A DNA stretch of 64,000 nucleotides from Planctomycetota bacterium (GTDB lineage: Bacteria; Planctomycetota; UBA1135; GCA-002748355): contig JACKHW010000004.1 in the NCBI GenBank assembly GCA_020638795.1, forward strand, positions 481,257 to 545,256. The letters run 5' to 3'. Numbering within the stretch: position 1 is the stretch's first letter; each line of letters begins with the position of its first letter. The notes beneath the pieces are model-generated. The model made no database searches. It saw only the letters and a program-made list of their open reading frames with translations, and had not been told where the DNA came from. Of the stretch, positions 1-9,714 are shown piece after piece. Made by a program: the position numbers and the translations under genes.

Positions 1-1286
1 TTGTTTTGCCGGTTCCGGCGAGGCCCGAGACGAGCGTCAGCGCACGCGGCTTCAGCACGTGCGCGAGCGCATCTTGTTGCTCTGCGGAGAGGCTTGCTTG
101 CGGCCGTGGCTCTGCACTCGCGACACATCGAAAGGTCAGGAGCGATGCGCAGCGAAGCAGCTCGTCCTCGAGTGCGAGCATCGACTTCGTCGTGAACTGC
201 ACCTCGCCTCGAAGCACCCGCAGGTGCACGAGCCTGGCTTCGTTTGCGACCCGGCGCAGCTCGGCAATTGGCGCCACACCTGCGTCTTCGGCGAGGGCAC
301 GGAGCACGTCCCGCCGCGGGTAGTGGCACTTCGTTTCTTCGACCGTGCGAATCGCTTTGAGGGCATCGAGCTGCACAGTCCTGTGCACCTGCCGTGGAAT
401 GCGAAACGGGAACCTCTCTCCTTCCTGCTGCCACGCAGCAAGGAGTGCAGCACGGTGCACTTCGACTTTCTTGCTTCGGGTTTCGAGCGCAACTTGGGCT
501 GCGAGCTTGGCCGAGTGTGCACCGTAGTGCTGAAGGCGCTCTTCGATGCGTCGCCGACGTTTCGAGAACGTCGCGATGAGCCGCTCGTCGACTCCGGCGA
601 CTTCGACAAAGCCCTTCCGCCACACCGGAACGAGCTGAAGACGCGTTGCGAGAAGATGTAGGAGTTCGGCGCGATAGAGCGCACCTGCCGTCATCTTCTG
701 CCAGAAGAGATGGCGGGCATCGAGGGTTCGCCAGGTGTCATCCGAACCGAGGCACACGTTGAGGATGACGGCGTGCGTGTGGAGCTGCGGGTCGGGCGTC
801 TGTCCGCGTTCGCTTCGCGCAGAGCAGTGCTCGAAGAGCGCTGCCACCATGCGGCCACGGATGAGCACGGTGCCGCCTGCACCGCGGCGCGAGAAGCATG
901 CTTCCTCTTCGAGGTAGGCAAGCGTCGCTTTGACTGCATCGCGGTGCGCCTTGCTGATGGCGCGGCGCTCACGTCTTGAGCACTGTGACCACAGCACCGA
1001 GACGGACTTCGGTGCCGAGAACGTGAGGTCAAATCCTGCACGCCTTCGCGGGTGCTTGGAATTTCGGGTCAGAGCCTTCCCGTGGTGAAGACCCGCGGCA
1101 AGAGCAGCGAACGGCGCTCAGCATCGAGAGTTCGGTGAGGAGCTTCCGATACCGCCTCACGCCCGTGATGTGCACGCCGAAGACTTCGGCGACCCACGAG
1201 CACTTGCAGCGGCCCCAGAACTCCACGTCTTCATCCCGGCAGTAGAGCAGGCGCAGCGCATCGCCGATGACGACCGCCGTGAGCAC
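1..1286 (-). pseudogene. MobF (TrwC/TraA-type) conjugative relaxase, frameshifted near its start and cut by the window edge
   Basis: Relaxases of this family nick the transfer origin of plasmids and integrative elements, then unwind DNA with a C-terminal helicase. The minus strand reads open from 1117 to position 1 and contains the family signatures GFDLTFSAPKSVSVLW and DPQLHTHAVILN (the metal-binding His cluster), ending at the edge in a Walker A motif, SGLAGTGKT. The N-terminal part lies in a different frame: GTG at 1286 starts VLTAVVIGDALRLLYC and continues through FGVHITGVRRYRKLLTEL, which aligns with the start of TrwC. Joining the parts needs two one-base changes, near 1126 and in a G run near 1080; the stretch between reads well in the third frame. 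Only one tyrosine (LYC) sits where TrwC has its Tyr pair. So it is a decayed gene or it carries sequencing errors. No translation without a frame change gives the whole domain. The helicase part lies outside the window. Confidence 0.8.
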
Positions 1287-1394
1287 TCTCTCGCCAATCC
1301 TCGCACGTCGCGTGGCGCGGCAGAGGCAACGTGCGACGCTGGCGACGATCAAGAGGCGGCCTTGCCATGGATTAGATCACTTGCTCCTCACGAC

Positions 1395-1411
1395 GCCGAA
1401 TCGCCTTCGGC
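1395..1411 (-). terminator. Hairpin directly after the tag stop codon
   Basis: A perfect 6-bp stem (GCCGAA/TTCGGC) with a 5-base loop follows the TAA of the minus-strand tag gene with no gap. There is no T tract, so rho-independent termination is only possible. It also separates the core gene from the relaxase remnant. Confidence 0.4.
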
Positions 1412-2023
1412 TTACTGCACGTGACACCCCACGATGTGATCGTCCACGATCCCCATCGACTGCAGAAACGCGTAGATCGTCGTCGGGCCGACGAAGCGGA
1501 AACCGCGCTTCGCGAGGGTCTTGGCGCACGCTTTCGCGGCGTCGCTCGTCGTGCGTGATCGCGCTTCGTCGCCATCGACCGGCCGGGTATGGGACGCTGG
1601 TGCGAAGCTCCAGAAGAACGTATCGAGGGAGCCGTGCTCGCGAATCAGATCGAGTGCGCGCGCCGCGTTGCCGATCGTGGCTTCGATCTTGCCGCGGTGA
1701 CGCACGATGCTCGCGTCGGCGAGCAGCTTCAGGATGCGCTTCTCCCCGAACCGCGCGACGCGCTCGATCTCGAAGTCGTCGAACGCGCGCCGGAACGCAT
1801 CGCGCTTGCGCAGGATCGTGATCCACGACAAGCCGGCCTGGAAGCCTTCGAGGCAGAGCTTCTCGAAGAGGCGCCGGTCGTCGTGCACCGGCCTCCCCCA
1901 TTCGTCGTCGTGGTAGGCCTGATACAGCGGATCGTCGCCACACCACGCGCAGCGCACCAGCCCGTCGGCTCCGCGGTGGAGCCCGGGGACCAAATCCCGC
2001 TTTTTCTCGTGCTCGGGCTTCAC
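1412..2023 (-). CDS. tag: DNA-3-methyladenine glycosylase I
   Basis: Cytoplasmic base-excision repair enzyme that removes 3-methyladenine from alkylated DNA. The 203-residue product is slightly longer than the E. coli enzyme (187) because of a charged N-terminal tail. The four zinc ligands of the Tag family are present with the correct spacing: Cys25 in RCAW, His38 in YHDDEWG, and the C-terminal His-x3-Cys in DDHIVGCHV. The helix-hairpin-helix region GPTTIYAFLQSMG is also intact. ATG at 2023 is the only sensible start. It is transcribed away from aceE; the 181-bp gap between the two starts should hold both promoters. Function is secure from motifs. Confidence 0.95.
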   Translation of the reverse strand: MKPEHEKKRDLVPGLHRGADGLVRCAWCGDDPLYQAYHDDEWGRPVHDDRRLFEKLCLEGFQAGLSWITILRKRDAFRRAFDDFEIERVARFGEKRILKLLADASIVRHRGKIEATIGNAARALDLIREHGSLDTFFWSFAPASHTRPVDGDEARSRTTSDAAKACAKTLAKRGFRFVGPTTIYAFLQSMGIVDDHIVGCHVQ

Positions 2024-2204
2024 GGTCGTCGATCCCTCTCGTAGCCCTTGCGAGCAGTGTTTCCGATGCGCCCCTCGGCTTGCCCCTCGTTCATGAGTCT
2101 TTGGCCGGGAAGGCCTCAGGTACTATGATCCCCGCGACGATCCTGCGCGATCTTCCGCCGATCCCCCCGATCGAGCCTGACCAATCATCGACCGGAACGA
2201 GTCC

Positions 2205-4937
2205 ATGTCCACCGTGGAAAGCCCTGAGCACCAAGCCAAGTCCCTAGGCCAGAAGAACCGCCTGACACCATCCCAGCCCGGCGGCGACCTGGACCCGACC
2301 GAGACCCACGAGTGGGTCGAGTCGTTCGACGCGGTGTTCGAAGCGCAGGGCGCCGAGCGCGCGCGCTTCTTGCTCGAGAAGCTCATCGACGTCGCGCGCT
2401 CTCGCCGCGCCTTGCCAACCGGCCGCCTGATCAGCGACTTCGTCAACACGATCCACGTGCGGGATGAGCCGGAGTACCCCGGCAACCTCGAGATGGAACG
2501 TCGCATCCGGCGCATCGTGCGTTGGAACGCGGCGGCGATGGTCACGCGGGGGAACAAGCGATTCTCCGGACTCGGTGGGCACCTCTCGACGTACGCATCG
2601 GCAGCGTCGCTCTACGAAGTAGGGTTCAACCACTTCTTTCGCGGTCCCGATGCGCCCGGCGGTGGCGATCAGATCTTCTATCAGGGACACGCCGCGCCGG
2701 GGATCTACGCACGCAGCTTCCTCGAAGGTCGCATCGACGAAGCGACGCTCGATCGCTTCCGTCGCGAGAGTGGCACCGAGAAGGGACTGTCCTCGTACCC
2801 CCACCCGCGGTTGATGCCCGAGTACTGGCGCTTCCCGACGGTGTCGATGGGGCTCGGTCCGATCGCCGCGATCTACCAAGCGCGCTTCAATCGCTACCTG
2901 CACGCACGCGGCCTCGCCGACACGTCGCAGCAACGCGTGTGGGCCTTCCTCGGAGACGGTGAGACCGACGAACCCGAGTCGCTCGGTTCGCTGTCGATCG
3001 CTGCACGCGAAGGGCTCGACAACTTGACGTTCGTCGTCAACTGCAACCTGCAACGCCTCGACGGCCCCGTGCGCGGCAACGGCAAGATCATCCAAGAACT
3101 CGAGGGCGTCTTCCGCGGCAACGGCTGGAACGTCATCAAGGTCCTGTGGGGCCACGGTTGGGACGATCTGCTCGCGCGAGATACGGAGGGCGTGTTGCGG
3201 GACACGTTCAACAACGTCGTCGACGGTCATTGGCAGAAGTTCCCGACGCTCGACGGCGCGGGGATCCGTCAGGAGTTCTTCGAACTCGAACCGCGACTGC
3301 ACGACCTCGTCGCGCATCTTTCCGACGAACAGTTGCGCAAGCTGCGTCGTGGCGGTCACGACATGAAGAAGATCTTCGCTGGATATGACGCCGCGGTGAA
3401 GACGAAGGGCGTGCCGACCGTCATCCTCGCGCACACGGTCAAGGGCTGGACCCTCGGCGAGTCCTTCGAAGCCAAGAACGTCACGCATCAGATGAAGAAG
3501 ATGGAGCTCGCCGAGTTGCGCGCGTTCCGCGATCGCCTCGATCTTCCGATCTCGGATGCACTGCTTCCCGAAGCGCCGTACTACCACCCGGGTCCGCAGA
3601 GCGAAGAAGTCCGGTACTTGATGGATCGCCGTCACGCCCTCGGTGGCAGCATGCCGTGGCGACGGACCAAGACGACCTTCGATCTCGCGGCACCCCCGGC
3701 GACGCTCTACGAGGAGTTCTCGTCGGGCACCAAGGCCGGCACCGAAGTCTCGACGACGATCGCGTTCGTTCGCCTGTTGACGAAGCTCATCAAGGACGAG
3801 AAGTTCGGCAAGCACGTCGTGCCGATCATTCCCGACGAGGCACGCACGTTCGGCATGGACCCGCTCTTCCGACAGGTGGGGATCTACGCATCCAAGGGGC
3901 AGCTCTACGAACCGATCGACAAGCGGCTGCTGCTCTACTACCGCGAGACCGAAGACGGTCAGGTGCTCGAAGAAGGGATCACCGAAGCCGGCTCGATGGC
4001 GTCGTTCACGGCCGCGGGCACGAGCTACTCGAGTCACAATGTGCCGATGGTGCCGTTCTACACCTTCTATTCGATGTTCGGCTTCCAGCGCACGGCGGAC
4101 CAGATCTGGGCGTTCGCGGATGCGCGCGGGCGCGGCTTCTTGCTCGGCGCAACGGCAGGTCGCACGACGTTGGCAGGCGAAGGCTTGCAGCACTGCGACG
4201 GTCACAGCCAGTTGCTCGCCTCGACGGTGCCCAACTGCATGTGCTACGACCCCGCGTACGCCTACGAGATCGCGACGATCATCGAGAAGGGCCTGAAGCG
4301 CATGGTCGACGACCAAGAGGACGTCTTCTATTACGTCACCTTGCAGAACGAGAACTACGAGATGCCGGCGATGCCCCACGGCGTGAAGGAAGGCATCCTG
4401 CGGGGCATGTATCGCCTCTCGCTCGGTGGGAAGCACAAGTCACGCGTGCAGCTCTTCGGCTCGGGTTCGATCCTGCGCGAAGTGATCCGCGCCGCCGAAA
4501 TCCTGGCCAAGGACTTCGACGTCGGCGCCGACATCTGGAGCGTGACGAGTTATCAGCAACTGCGTCGAGACGCGCTCGCTTGTGAACGCTGGAATCGCCT
4601 GAATCCTACGGCGACGCCGCGCGCGCCCTACGTCGAGACTCTGCTCGGCGGAATCGACGGACCGTTCGTCGCTGCGAGCGACTGGATGCGCAGCGTGCCA
4701 GAGATGATCACGCGTTGGATCCCAGGAACCTTCGTTCCTCTCGGAACGGATGGGTTCGGACATAGTGACACGCGCGAGGCGCTACGCGAGCACTTCGAAG
4801 TCAATGCCGCATCGATCGCGCATGCCGCACTCTTCGGCCTCGCACGGGATGGCAAACTCCCGGCCAAGACCGTCGCTGCGGCGGCGAAGAAGCTCGGCAT
4901 CGACAAGGACAAGCGCGACCCGACCGACTTCGCGTGA
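2205..4937 (+). CDS. aceE: Pyruvate dehydrogenase E1 component, homodimeric type
   Basis: Thiamine-diphosphate enzyme that decarboxylates pyruvate and acetylates the lipoyl groups of E2 in the pyruvate dehydrogenase complex. At 910 residues it matches the length of the proteobacterial homodimeric E1 (about 887), not the split alpha/beta form. The thiamine-binding GDG motif lies near residue 251 (FLGDGETDEPES) and its partner asparagines near 279 (VVNCN). QGHAAPGIYARSFLEGR and the C-terminal transketolase-like region are conserved. No E2 or E3 gene is adjacent, so the complex subunits are encoded elsewhere. The gene stands alone: it is divergent from tag and convergent with the alkaline phosphatase gene, with only about 37 bp between their ends. 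Confidence 0.96.
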   Translation: MSTVESPEHQAKSLGQKNRLTPSQPGGDLDPTETHEWVESFDAVFEAQGAERARFLLEKLIDVARSRRALPTGRLISDFVNTIHVRDEPEYPGNLEMERRIRRIVRWNAAAMVTRGNKRFSGLGGHLSTYASAASLYEVGFNHFFRGPDAPGGGDQIFYQGHAAPGIYARSFLEGRIDEATLDRFRRESGTEKGLSSYPHPRLMPEYWRFPTVSMGLGPIAAIYQARFNRYLHARGLADTSQQRVWAFLGDGETDEPESLGSLSIAAREGLDNLTFVVNCNLQRLDGPVRGNGKIIQELEGVFRGNGWNVIKVLWGHGWDDLLARDTEGVLRDTFNNVVDGHWQKFPTLDGAGIRQEFFELEPRLHDLVAHLSDEQLRKLRRGGHDMKKIFAGYDAAVKTKGVPTVILAHTVKGWTLGESFEAKNVTHQMKKMELAELRAFRDRLDLPISDALLPEAPYYHPGPQSEEVRYLMDRRHALGGSMPWRRTKTTFDLAAPPATLYEEFSSGTKAGTEVSTTIAFVRLLTKLIKDEKFGKHVVPIIPDEARTFGMDPLFRQVGIYASKGQLYEPIDKRLLLYYRETEDGQVLEEGITEAGSMASFTAAGTSYSSHNVPMVPFYTFYSMFGFQRTADQIWAFADARGRGFLLGATAGRTTLAGEGLQHCDGHSQLLASTVPNCMCYDPAYAYEIATIIEKGLKRMVDDQEDVFYYVTLQNENYEMPAMPHGVKEGILRGMYRLSLGGKHKSRVQLFGSGSILREVIRAAEILAKDFDVGADIWSVTSYQQLRRDALACERWNRLNPTATPRAPYVETLLGGIDGPFVAASDWMRSVPEMITRWIPGTFVPLGTDGFGHSDTREALREHFEVNAASIAHAALFGLARDGKLPAKTVAAAAKKLGIDKDKRDPTDFA

Positions 4938-4941
4938 TGCG

Positions 4942-4965
4942 ACCGGTGGGCGTCAGCGCACCACC
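4942..4965. terminator. Hairpin between convergent aceE and alkaline phosphatase genes
   Basis: An imperfect inverted repeat (CGGTGG-GCG with CGC-A-CCACCG, one bulge) occupies most of the short gap between two converging genes. It could end transcription from both sides. There is no clear T tract on either strand. Confidence 0.35.
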
Positions 4966-4974
4966 GCAACTCGC

Positions 4975-6660
4975 TCAGCCGCGATCGACCGCTTGCTTGA
5001 GAGCCGCGAAGTCGACTTGCAGCAGGTGCCCGTGATCGCTCGTGACGAGCAGCACGGCGTCTTCCCAGCCAACCGTCTTGACGATCCAGTCGCGCAGCAG
5101 GCAGAAGGCTTGCTCTGCGGACTCGATCTCGCCGATCGCGTTGTCGAGGTTGTTCGCATGCAGGCCCCAATCGACGAGACCTGCCTCGACGAACAAGAGG
5201 GCTGGGCGTTCGGGCTCGGCATCGATGACTTGGATCGCTGCGAGCGTCATCGCCTGCAAGGTCGGCATGCGCATCAGTGTGCCTTCGTCGTATGTCTCGC
5301 CCGGCGCCGGGAGACCGACTGCTGACAGCTCGAGCGTCGGGTCGTACTTCGAATCGGCGGTGCGATAGGGCGCGTGGTCGAGGGCCTGATCGCCAAAGAA
5401 TCCGAAGAGCCGTGACCTCTTCGTAATTCCTCTCTCTCGCGCGGCGACGACGCGATGGGCAGCGCGAACGAGTTCGGCAACCGGATCCCTGGAAGCACTC
5501 GTGACGACCTCGTACGTGCCGTCGCGTTGGACACGGGCGAGGTCGGCATCCGTCAGATACCGAGTCTTGTCCGAACGCACGAACCCGTAACCGTACCCGA
5601 GCACGACGTCGATGCCTGGGTAGGCACTGAGCCCGAGCATCTGTCGCCCGATCTCTTCGTACTGACCACGATCGGGCACTGACGCATAGAAGCTGCCCGG
5701 GGACGCATGCCCGAACGGCACGTCCGTCACCGTCGCGACGAGATATCCGCGCTGTTGCAAGACACGACCGAGGGGTTCGATCGGATTGCCTGCTCGATCC
5801 ATGCCGATGCGACCGTTGAGCGTCTTCCGCCCGGTCGAGATCGACGTCGCAGAACTCGCGGAATCCGTGACCGCGTGCGCGGTCTTCGAGTCGAACCCGA
5901 CCTTCATATTGCCGGCGAGATACGTTGCGTCTTGCGGCGACCACGGGAAGACGCCACCGAGCGCGATGTCGAAACCGGGAGCGATCCCTTGCCCGAGCGG
6001 GGACGTGATCACACTCGCGATCGATCGCAGCGGATGCGACGACGAGTGATCGGGTGGGACGTATTGGAAGAACTCGAGCCCATGGGCATAACCCTGCGGA
6101 TCAAATGCGCGCTTCGTGGCGATCGCCGCAGCGGCGTACGCATTCCAATCCGCGCCATCCATGAGCAGCACGACGATGCGCTTGGCGCCGGCATCGGCGG
6201 CATTCAGCAACAGCGAGTGCAACTGCGTCTGATCCCCGTACACCTGTGCAGGATCCACCGTACGAGGTGGTGTCGCGCCGAAGATCCCGGCGAGCTTCTG
6301 CGCGTCACGGTACGGACTGTTCTTGCCGGAAATCGTGTCCAGACTGGCCTTCGCCCCGAAGAGGATCGCCGGCACCGGTCGATTGGAATGCGTCTGATGC
6401 GTGCTGAATCGACCGGACAATCCATGCCATCCGAAGGTGTAGACGCGCTGCTCGTCGACGTCGAAGTTTCGCACCGACTTCTCTTGGATCGCGCGTAGCA
6501 CGTCGCCCTTGGTCGTGGGCGCTTCGTTGCCCGCCTGTGCGCACGCAGGTGTCGGCGCGAGCAGCAACGCGGTCGAGAGGGCGATGCACGATCGCGCGGG
6601 ACGCAGCCCCACGACTCGACGACGCAAGGCATCCACGAAGCTCACCGAATCATCGATCAC
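4975..6660 (-). CDS. Alkaline phosphatase, exported
   Basis: Metal-dependent phosphomonoesterase of the PhoA superfamily, acting in the periplasm or outside the cell. The nucleophile motif appears as TDSASSATSISTGRKT, matching the DSA-x-x-AT signature, and the C-terminal metal-binding VTSDHGH is present. A hydrophobic stretch ending in CIALSTALLLAPTPACAQA is a signal peptide. The start is probably GTG at 6660 (561 residues) or GTG at 6645. Both lie at the stop of the upstream S9 peptidase gene, which suggests translational coupling. A longer reading from 6726 would sit wholly inside that gene and is not favoured. With the peptidase it forms a two-gene unit for scavenging phosphate and peptides. 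Confidence 0.9.
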   Translation of the reverse strand: MIDDSVSFVDALRRRVVGLRPARSCIALSTALLLAPTPACAQAGNEAPTTKGDVLRAIQEKSVRNFDVDEQRVYTFGWHGLSGRFSTHQTHSNRPVPAILFGAKASLDTISGKNSPYRDAQKLAGIFGATPPRTVDPAQVYGDQTQLHSLLLNAADAGAKRIVVLLMDGADWNAYAAAAIATKRAFDPQGYAHGLEFFQYVPPDHSSSHPLRSIASVITSPLGQGIAPGFDIALGGVFPWSPQDATYLAGNMKVGFDSKTAHAVTDSASSATSISTGRKTLNGRIGMDRAGNPIEPLGRVLQQRGYLVATVTDVPFGHASPGSFYASVPDRGQYEEIGRQMLGLSAYPGIDVVLGYGYGFVRSDKTRYLTDADLARVQRDGTYEVVTSASRDPVAELVRAAHRVVAARERGITKRSRLFGFFGDQALDHAPYRTADSKYDPTLELSAVGLPAPGETYDEGTLMRMPTLQAMTLAAIQVIDAEPERPALLFVEAGLVDWGLHANNLDNAIGEIESAEQAFCLLRDWIVKTVGWEDAVLLVTSDHGHLLQVDFAALKQAVDRG

Positions 6661-8830
6661 GGTTGTCCTCCTGCTTGGCCTGATCGAGTCGACGAGACGG
6701 GTCGAGCAGATGGTGCTCGATCGCACGCCACGTCATTCGCGCGCGTTGCGCGGCCTGGCGGCCATTTCCCCCACCATGCGTCGCGTTCGGAAAGATCATG
6801 AGTTCGAAGTCCTTGCCTGCTTGCTGCAAGGCATAGACGAGTTGCATGCAGTTCTGGAAGTGCACGTTGTCGTCTTCCGTTCCGTGATAGAGGACGAGAT
6901 GACCGTGAAGGTCCGGCGCGGCCGCGACGACGGACGAATGCGCATACCCCTCTGGGTTGCCCTCGTCCGTCGACATGTAGCGCTCAGTATAGATCGTATC
7001 GTAGAGGCGCCAATCGTAGACACCAGCGCCCGCGACCCCGAGTCGGAACGCTTTGCTATGCGTCAGGGCGTAAGCCGTCATCGTGCCGCCATAGCTCCAC
7101 CCCGTGATGCCGACGCGTGCCGGATCCCCACTCTCGTTCGCACAAACGTAAGCCACAGCATCCTCGAGGTCCTGGAGCTCACGTGCTCCGAAGTCGCGGT
7201 AACACGCGTGCACGGACTTCATGCGCGCGAGAGGTTCGGCGCTGCGCACATTGACCTGTAGGACGATCATCCCCTTGTTGGCGAGGAAGTGGAACCACGC
7301 GCGACCGTTCCACGCATTGCGCACGGACGGCGCGTGCGGCCCCGAGTAGGTGTCGATCCAGATCGGTCGACGCGCGTCGGAGCGAGCCGGCCCCGACGTG
7401 AGGATCGCCGCATCGAGGACGTAGCCGTCGCGTGCAGGAATCCGCAACGTGCGCCACGTCCCGCTGAGGAGATTGTCGCGACTCACGACCTTCGCATCGG
7501 CCAACACCCGGACGAGCCGACCATCACGATCTCGAACCTCGAGTTTTCCCGGGTTCTCGAGTGAGGACCATGCGTCGAGTACGAAGTGGCCGCCAGGGCT
7601 CGGAGTGACCTTGTGCATACCTGCAGCTTCGGTGACACGCTGCACCGACTTCCCGTCGAGCGCGACCCGCCACGCATGCAAGTCGACGCTGTTGTCCGCG
7701 TAGCCGGTGAGCCAGATCTCGGCCGGCTCCTTCGAGTCGACGAGTCCGCGATCGTCGATCCGCACGATCGATGCGATGCCGAAGTCGTCCTTCCAGAGTT
7801 CGGAGATCAGCTCGGCGTTGCGGTCGTAGCGATACAGCTTGCGAAAGCCGCTTCGGTGACTCGTCCACAAGAACGATCCATCGGCGAGCCATACGGGAAG
7901 CGGCAGTCGATCGGTCCACCCCGCCGTCTCGACCTCACGGAGCAGACTGCGTTCGTCTCCGCTCTTCGTATCGAGCGCACAGAGTTCGTACCAAGTCTGG
8001 ATCCGATCTTGCACCGCGAACAAACAGTCGCGCGAGTCCGGCGTCCAACCGACGCGCACGATGAGACGATCCTTCGGGAAGCGATCGAGATCGACACGTG
8101 TCATCGCCCCCGTCGCGACGTCCGCGATCGTCAACGAGACCTCGGGGTTGGGTTGACCGACTTTCGGGTAGCGCAGTTCTTGTCGCTTCGGAACCGTCGG
8201 CAACACGTCGACGAGCGGATAGGACGGGACGTTCTTCGTGACGAGCGAGAGGAAGGCGACCTTCTTGCTGTCGGGGCTGAACCACTGCGCGCGGAACGTA
8301 CCACGTCCGTAGATCTCTTCTTGGTAGACCCAATCGAGTTCACCGTGATACAGATCGTCACTGCCGTTGGTCGTGAGGCGACGCTCCTCTTTGGTCTCGA
8401 AATCGTAGATCCAGAGGTCGTGGCCGCGCACGAAGGTCGCATGGCGCTCGTCGGGCGACTTGGTCACGAGACGCGCTTCGCCCGATGCGAGCGTCAGACG
8501 ATCGCGGCCTGCACGGCGTCGACGGGGTTGCGGCGCGGCGTTCGTGCGTGCGGGTTCTTCGCGCTCCTCTGCCGTCGAGGCGCGCGCTTCACCGCTCTCG
8601 GGATCGACACTCGTTGCGGTGGCTCCACGACCCAGCAGGACGCGGGTGCCGTCGTGACTCCAACGCGCATCCGGAAGATCCAGACTCGTGATCGGCGCGC
8701 CTTGCGCTCGCTCGAAGCTGATCGGACGTGGCGCCGTCGCGGGGGTTTGGGCACGTGGCACCGATCCAGTCGTCGAGACGATCAGCAGGACGAGTGCGGA
8801 CACTCGCGACAACATCAACGAAATCATCAT
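6650..8830 (-). CDS. S9 family peptidase (dipeptidyl peptidase IV / prolyl oligopeptidase type), exported
   Basis: Serine peptidase that trims peptides, typically releasing dipeptides after proline. The order is a signal peptide (SRVSALVLLIVSTTGSVPRA), a DPP IV beta-propeller (about residues 60-430) and a C-terminal alpha/beta hydrolase. The catalytic Ser is in GWSYGGTMTAYAL, the Asp in GTEDDNVHF and the His in FPNATHGGGN. ATG at 8830 (or 8827) is chosen because a GGGAG ribosome site precedes it and it places the signal peptide at the N-terminus; the open frame extends to 8992 but would run into rnpA. The protein is 726 residues, the usual size for bacterial DPP IV. It is divergent from rnpA with 95 bp between. 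Confidence 0.92.
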   Translation of the reverse strand: MMISLMLSRVSALVLLIVSTTGSVPRAQTPATAPRPISFERAQGAPITSLDLPDARWSHDGTRVLLGRGATATSVDPESGEARASTAEEREEPARTNAAPQPRRRRAGRDRLTLASGEARLVTKSPDERHATFVRGHDLWIYDFETKEERRLTTNGSDDLYHGELDWVYQEEIYGRGTFRAQWFSPDSKKVAFLSLVTKNVPSYPLVDVLPTVPKRQELRYPKVGQPNPEVSLTIADVATGAMTRVDLDRFPKDRLIVRVGWTPDSRDCLFAVQDRIQTWYELCALDTKSGDERSLLREVETAGWTDRLPLPVWLADGSFLWTSHRSGFRKLYRYDRNAELISELWKDDFGIASIVRIDDRGLVDSKEPAEIWLTGYADNSVDLHAWRVALDGKSVQRVTEAAGMHKVTPSPGGHFVLDAWSSLENPGKLEVRDRDGRLVRVLADAKVVSRDNLLSGTWRTLRIPARDGYVLDAAILTSGPARSDARRPIWIDTYSGPHAPSVRNAWNGRAWFHFLANKGMIVLQVNVRSAEPLARMKSVHACYRDFGARELQDLEDAVAYVCANESGDPARVGITGWSYGGTMTAYALTHSKAFRLGVAGAGVYDWRLYDTIYTERYMSTDEGNPEGYAHSSVVAAAPDLHGHLVLYHGTEDDNVHFQNCMQLVYALQQAGKDFELMIFPNATHGGGNGRQAAQRARMTWRAIEHHLLDPSRRLDQAKQEDNRDR

Positions 8831-8925
8831 GGGATCTCCCGGCAGGAAGCGCACGCCAGCCGCAGGCATGCCGGCGAAGCAAATACGGCGCGATTCGCGG
8901 GCGGAGATCGTATCCTCTACATTCG

Positions 8926-9372
8926 ATGGCCGCCTCGCCCAAAGCCCCGCTCGGGTTCCGCTTCGTGCGCGAACACCACGTCCGCAAGGCATGGGAGTTT
9001 CGTCGCGTGTATCGCCAGGGTGGCCGTGCTGGCGGGCATTTCGTGAGTGTGGTCGTGGTTCCGAATCGACTACCCCACGCGCGTTTGGGCCTCTCCGTCA
9101 GCAAGAAGGTCGGTGGTGCAGTTCGTCGCAACAAGATCAAGCGGATGATCCGCGAAGCGTTTCGGCTCACGCGCTGGGAGATCGAAGCGCGAGCGGGCGG
9201 CGTCGACGTCGTCGTCATTCCGAATCTCGCCGAGGGCCGCTATCCACTCGCGGACCTGATCACAGAACTCCCGTTGATCACGGAGCGCGCGTTCGAGCGA
9301 GCCGGCAAGGGTCGCAGACGATCTGGGTCGCGACGGCCGCCCGCGAAGCGTCGCAAGGGACGGCCAGAATGA
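8926..9372 (+). CDS. rnpA: Ribonuclease P protein component
   Basis: Small basic protein that binds RNase P RNA and helps mature the 5' ends of tRNAs. The 148-residue product has the family signature from GLSVSKKVGGAVRRNKIKR through IREAFRL, and VDVVVIPN. A C-terminal Arg/Lys-rich tail (about 25 residues) is longer than usual. ATG at 8926 gives the correct N-terminus; longer readings overlap the divergent peptidase gene. It overlaps yidD by the ATGA arrangement. The usual upstream neighbour rpmH (ribosomal protein L34) is not here. Confidence 0.93.
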   Translation: MAASPKAPLGFRFVREHHVRKAWEFRRVYRQGGRAGGHFVSVVVVPNRLPHARLGLSVSKKVGGAVRRNKIKRMIREAFRLTRWEIEARAGGVDVVVIPNLAEGRYPLADLITELPLITERAFERAGKGRRRSGSRRPPAKRRKGRPE

Positions 9373-9662
9373 GTCAGCTTGGCGCCACCTTTGCGCTCCC
9401 GGTTCGGTTCTACCGGCGCTTTCTGTCGCCGCTCAAGAAGCCCTGCTGCCGCTTCCACCCGACGTGCAGTAGCTACGCCCTCGAGGCTCTCGATAGGCAC
9501 GGCGCGATCAAGGGCTCCTTGTTGTCTGCGCGCCGCATCTTGCGCTGTCATCCGTTCGGCGGAAGCGGCTTCGATCCCGTGCCGCCACGAGCATGCCGCC
9601 GCGACGACCCGGCCACGAAGACGACGAGAAACGCTGTTCACTCCGAAGGCGATGCGCCGTAG
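9369..9662 (+). CDS. yidD: Membrane protein insertion efficiency factor
   Basis: Short membrane-associated protein that assists YidC-dependent insertion of inner-membrane proteins. The 97-residue product carries the DUF37 core: an N-terminal RFYRRFLSPL, then CCRFHPTCSSYALEAL, and a C-terminal ILRCHPFGGSGFDPVP. Start ATG 9369 overlaps the rnpA stop (ATGA), so the two are translated together. yidC, which normally follows, is not in the window. Confidence 0.93.
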   Translation: MSQLGATFALPVRFYRRFLSPLKKPCCRFHPTCSSYALEALDRHGAIKGSLLSARRILRCHPFGGSGFDPVPPRACRRDDPATKTTRNAVHSEGDAP

Positions 9663-9714
9663 CCTCCTCGGCAACGTGAGCGCCTCTCGATCGAAAGCTA
9701 CGTGAACTGCGAAC

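Noticed and set aside
1029..1352. A separate small helix-turn-helix protein
   Set aside because: At first FGVHITGVRRYRKLL looked like a DNA-binding repressor. Alignment by eye with the TrwC N-terminus and the position directly before the relaxase motifs show that it is the relaxase start in another frame.
2244..4436. 730-codon open frame antisense to aceE
   Set aside because: It is the mirror of a G+C-rich gene. The aceE frame has clear family motifs; the antisense product has none.
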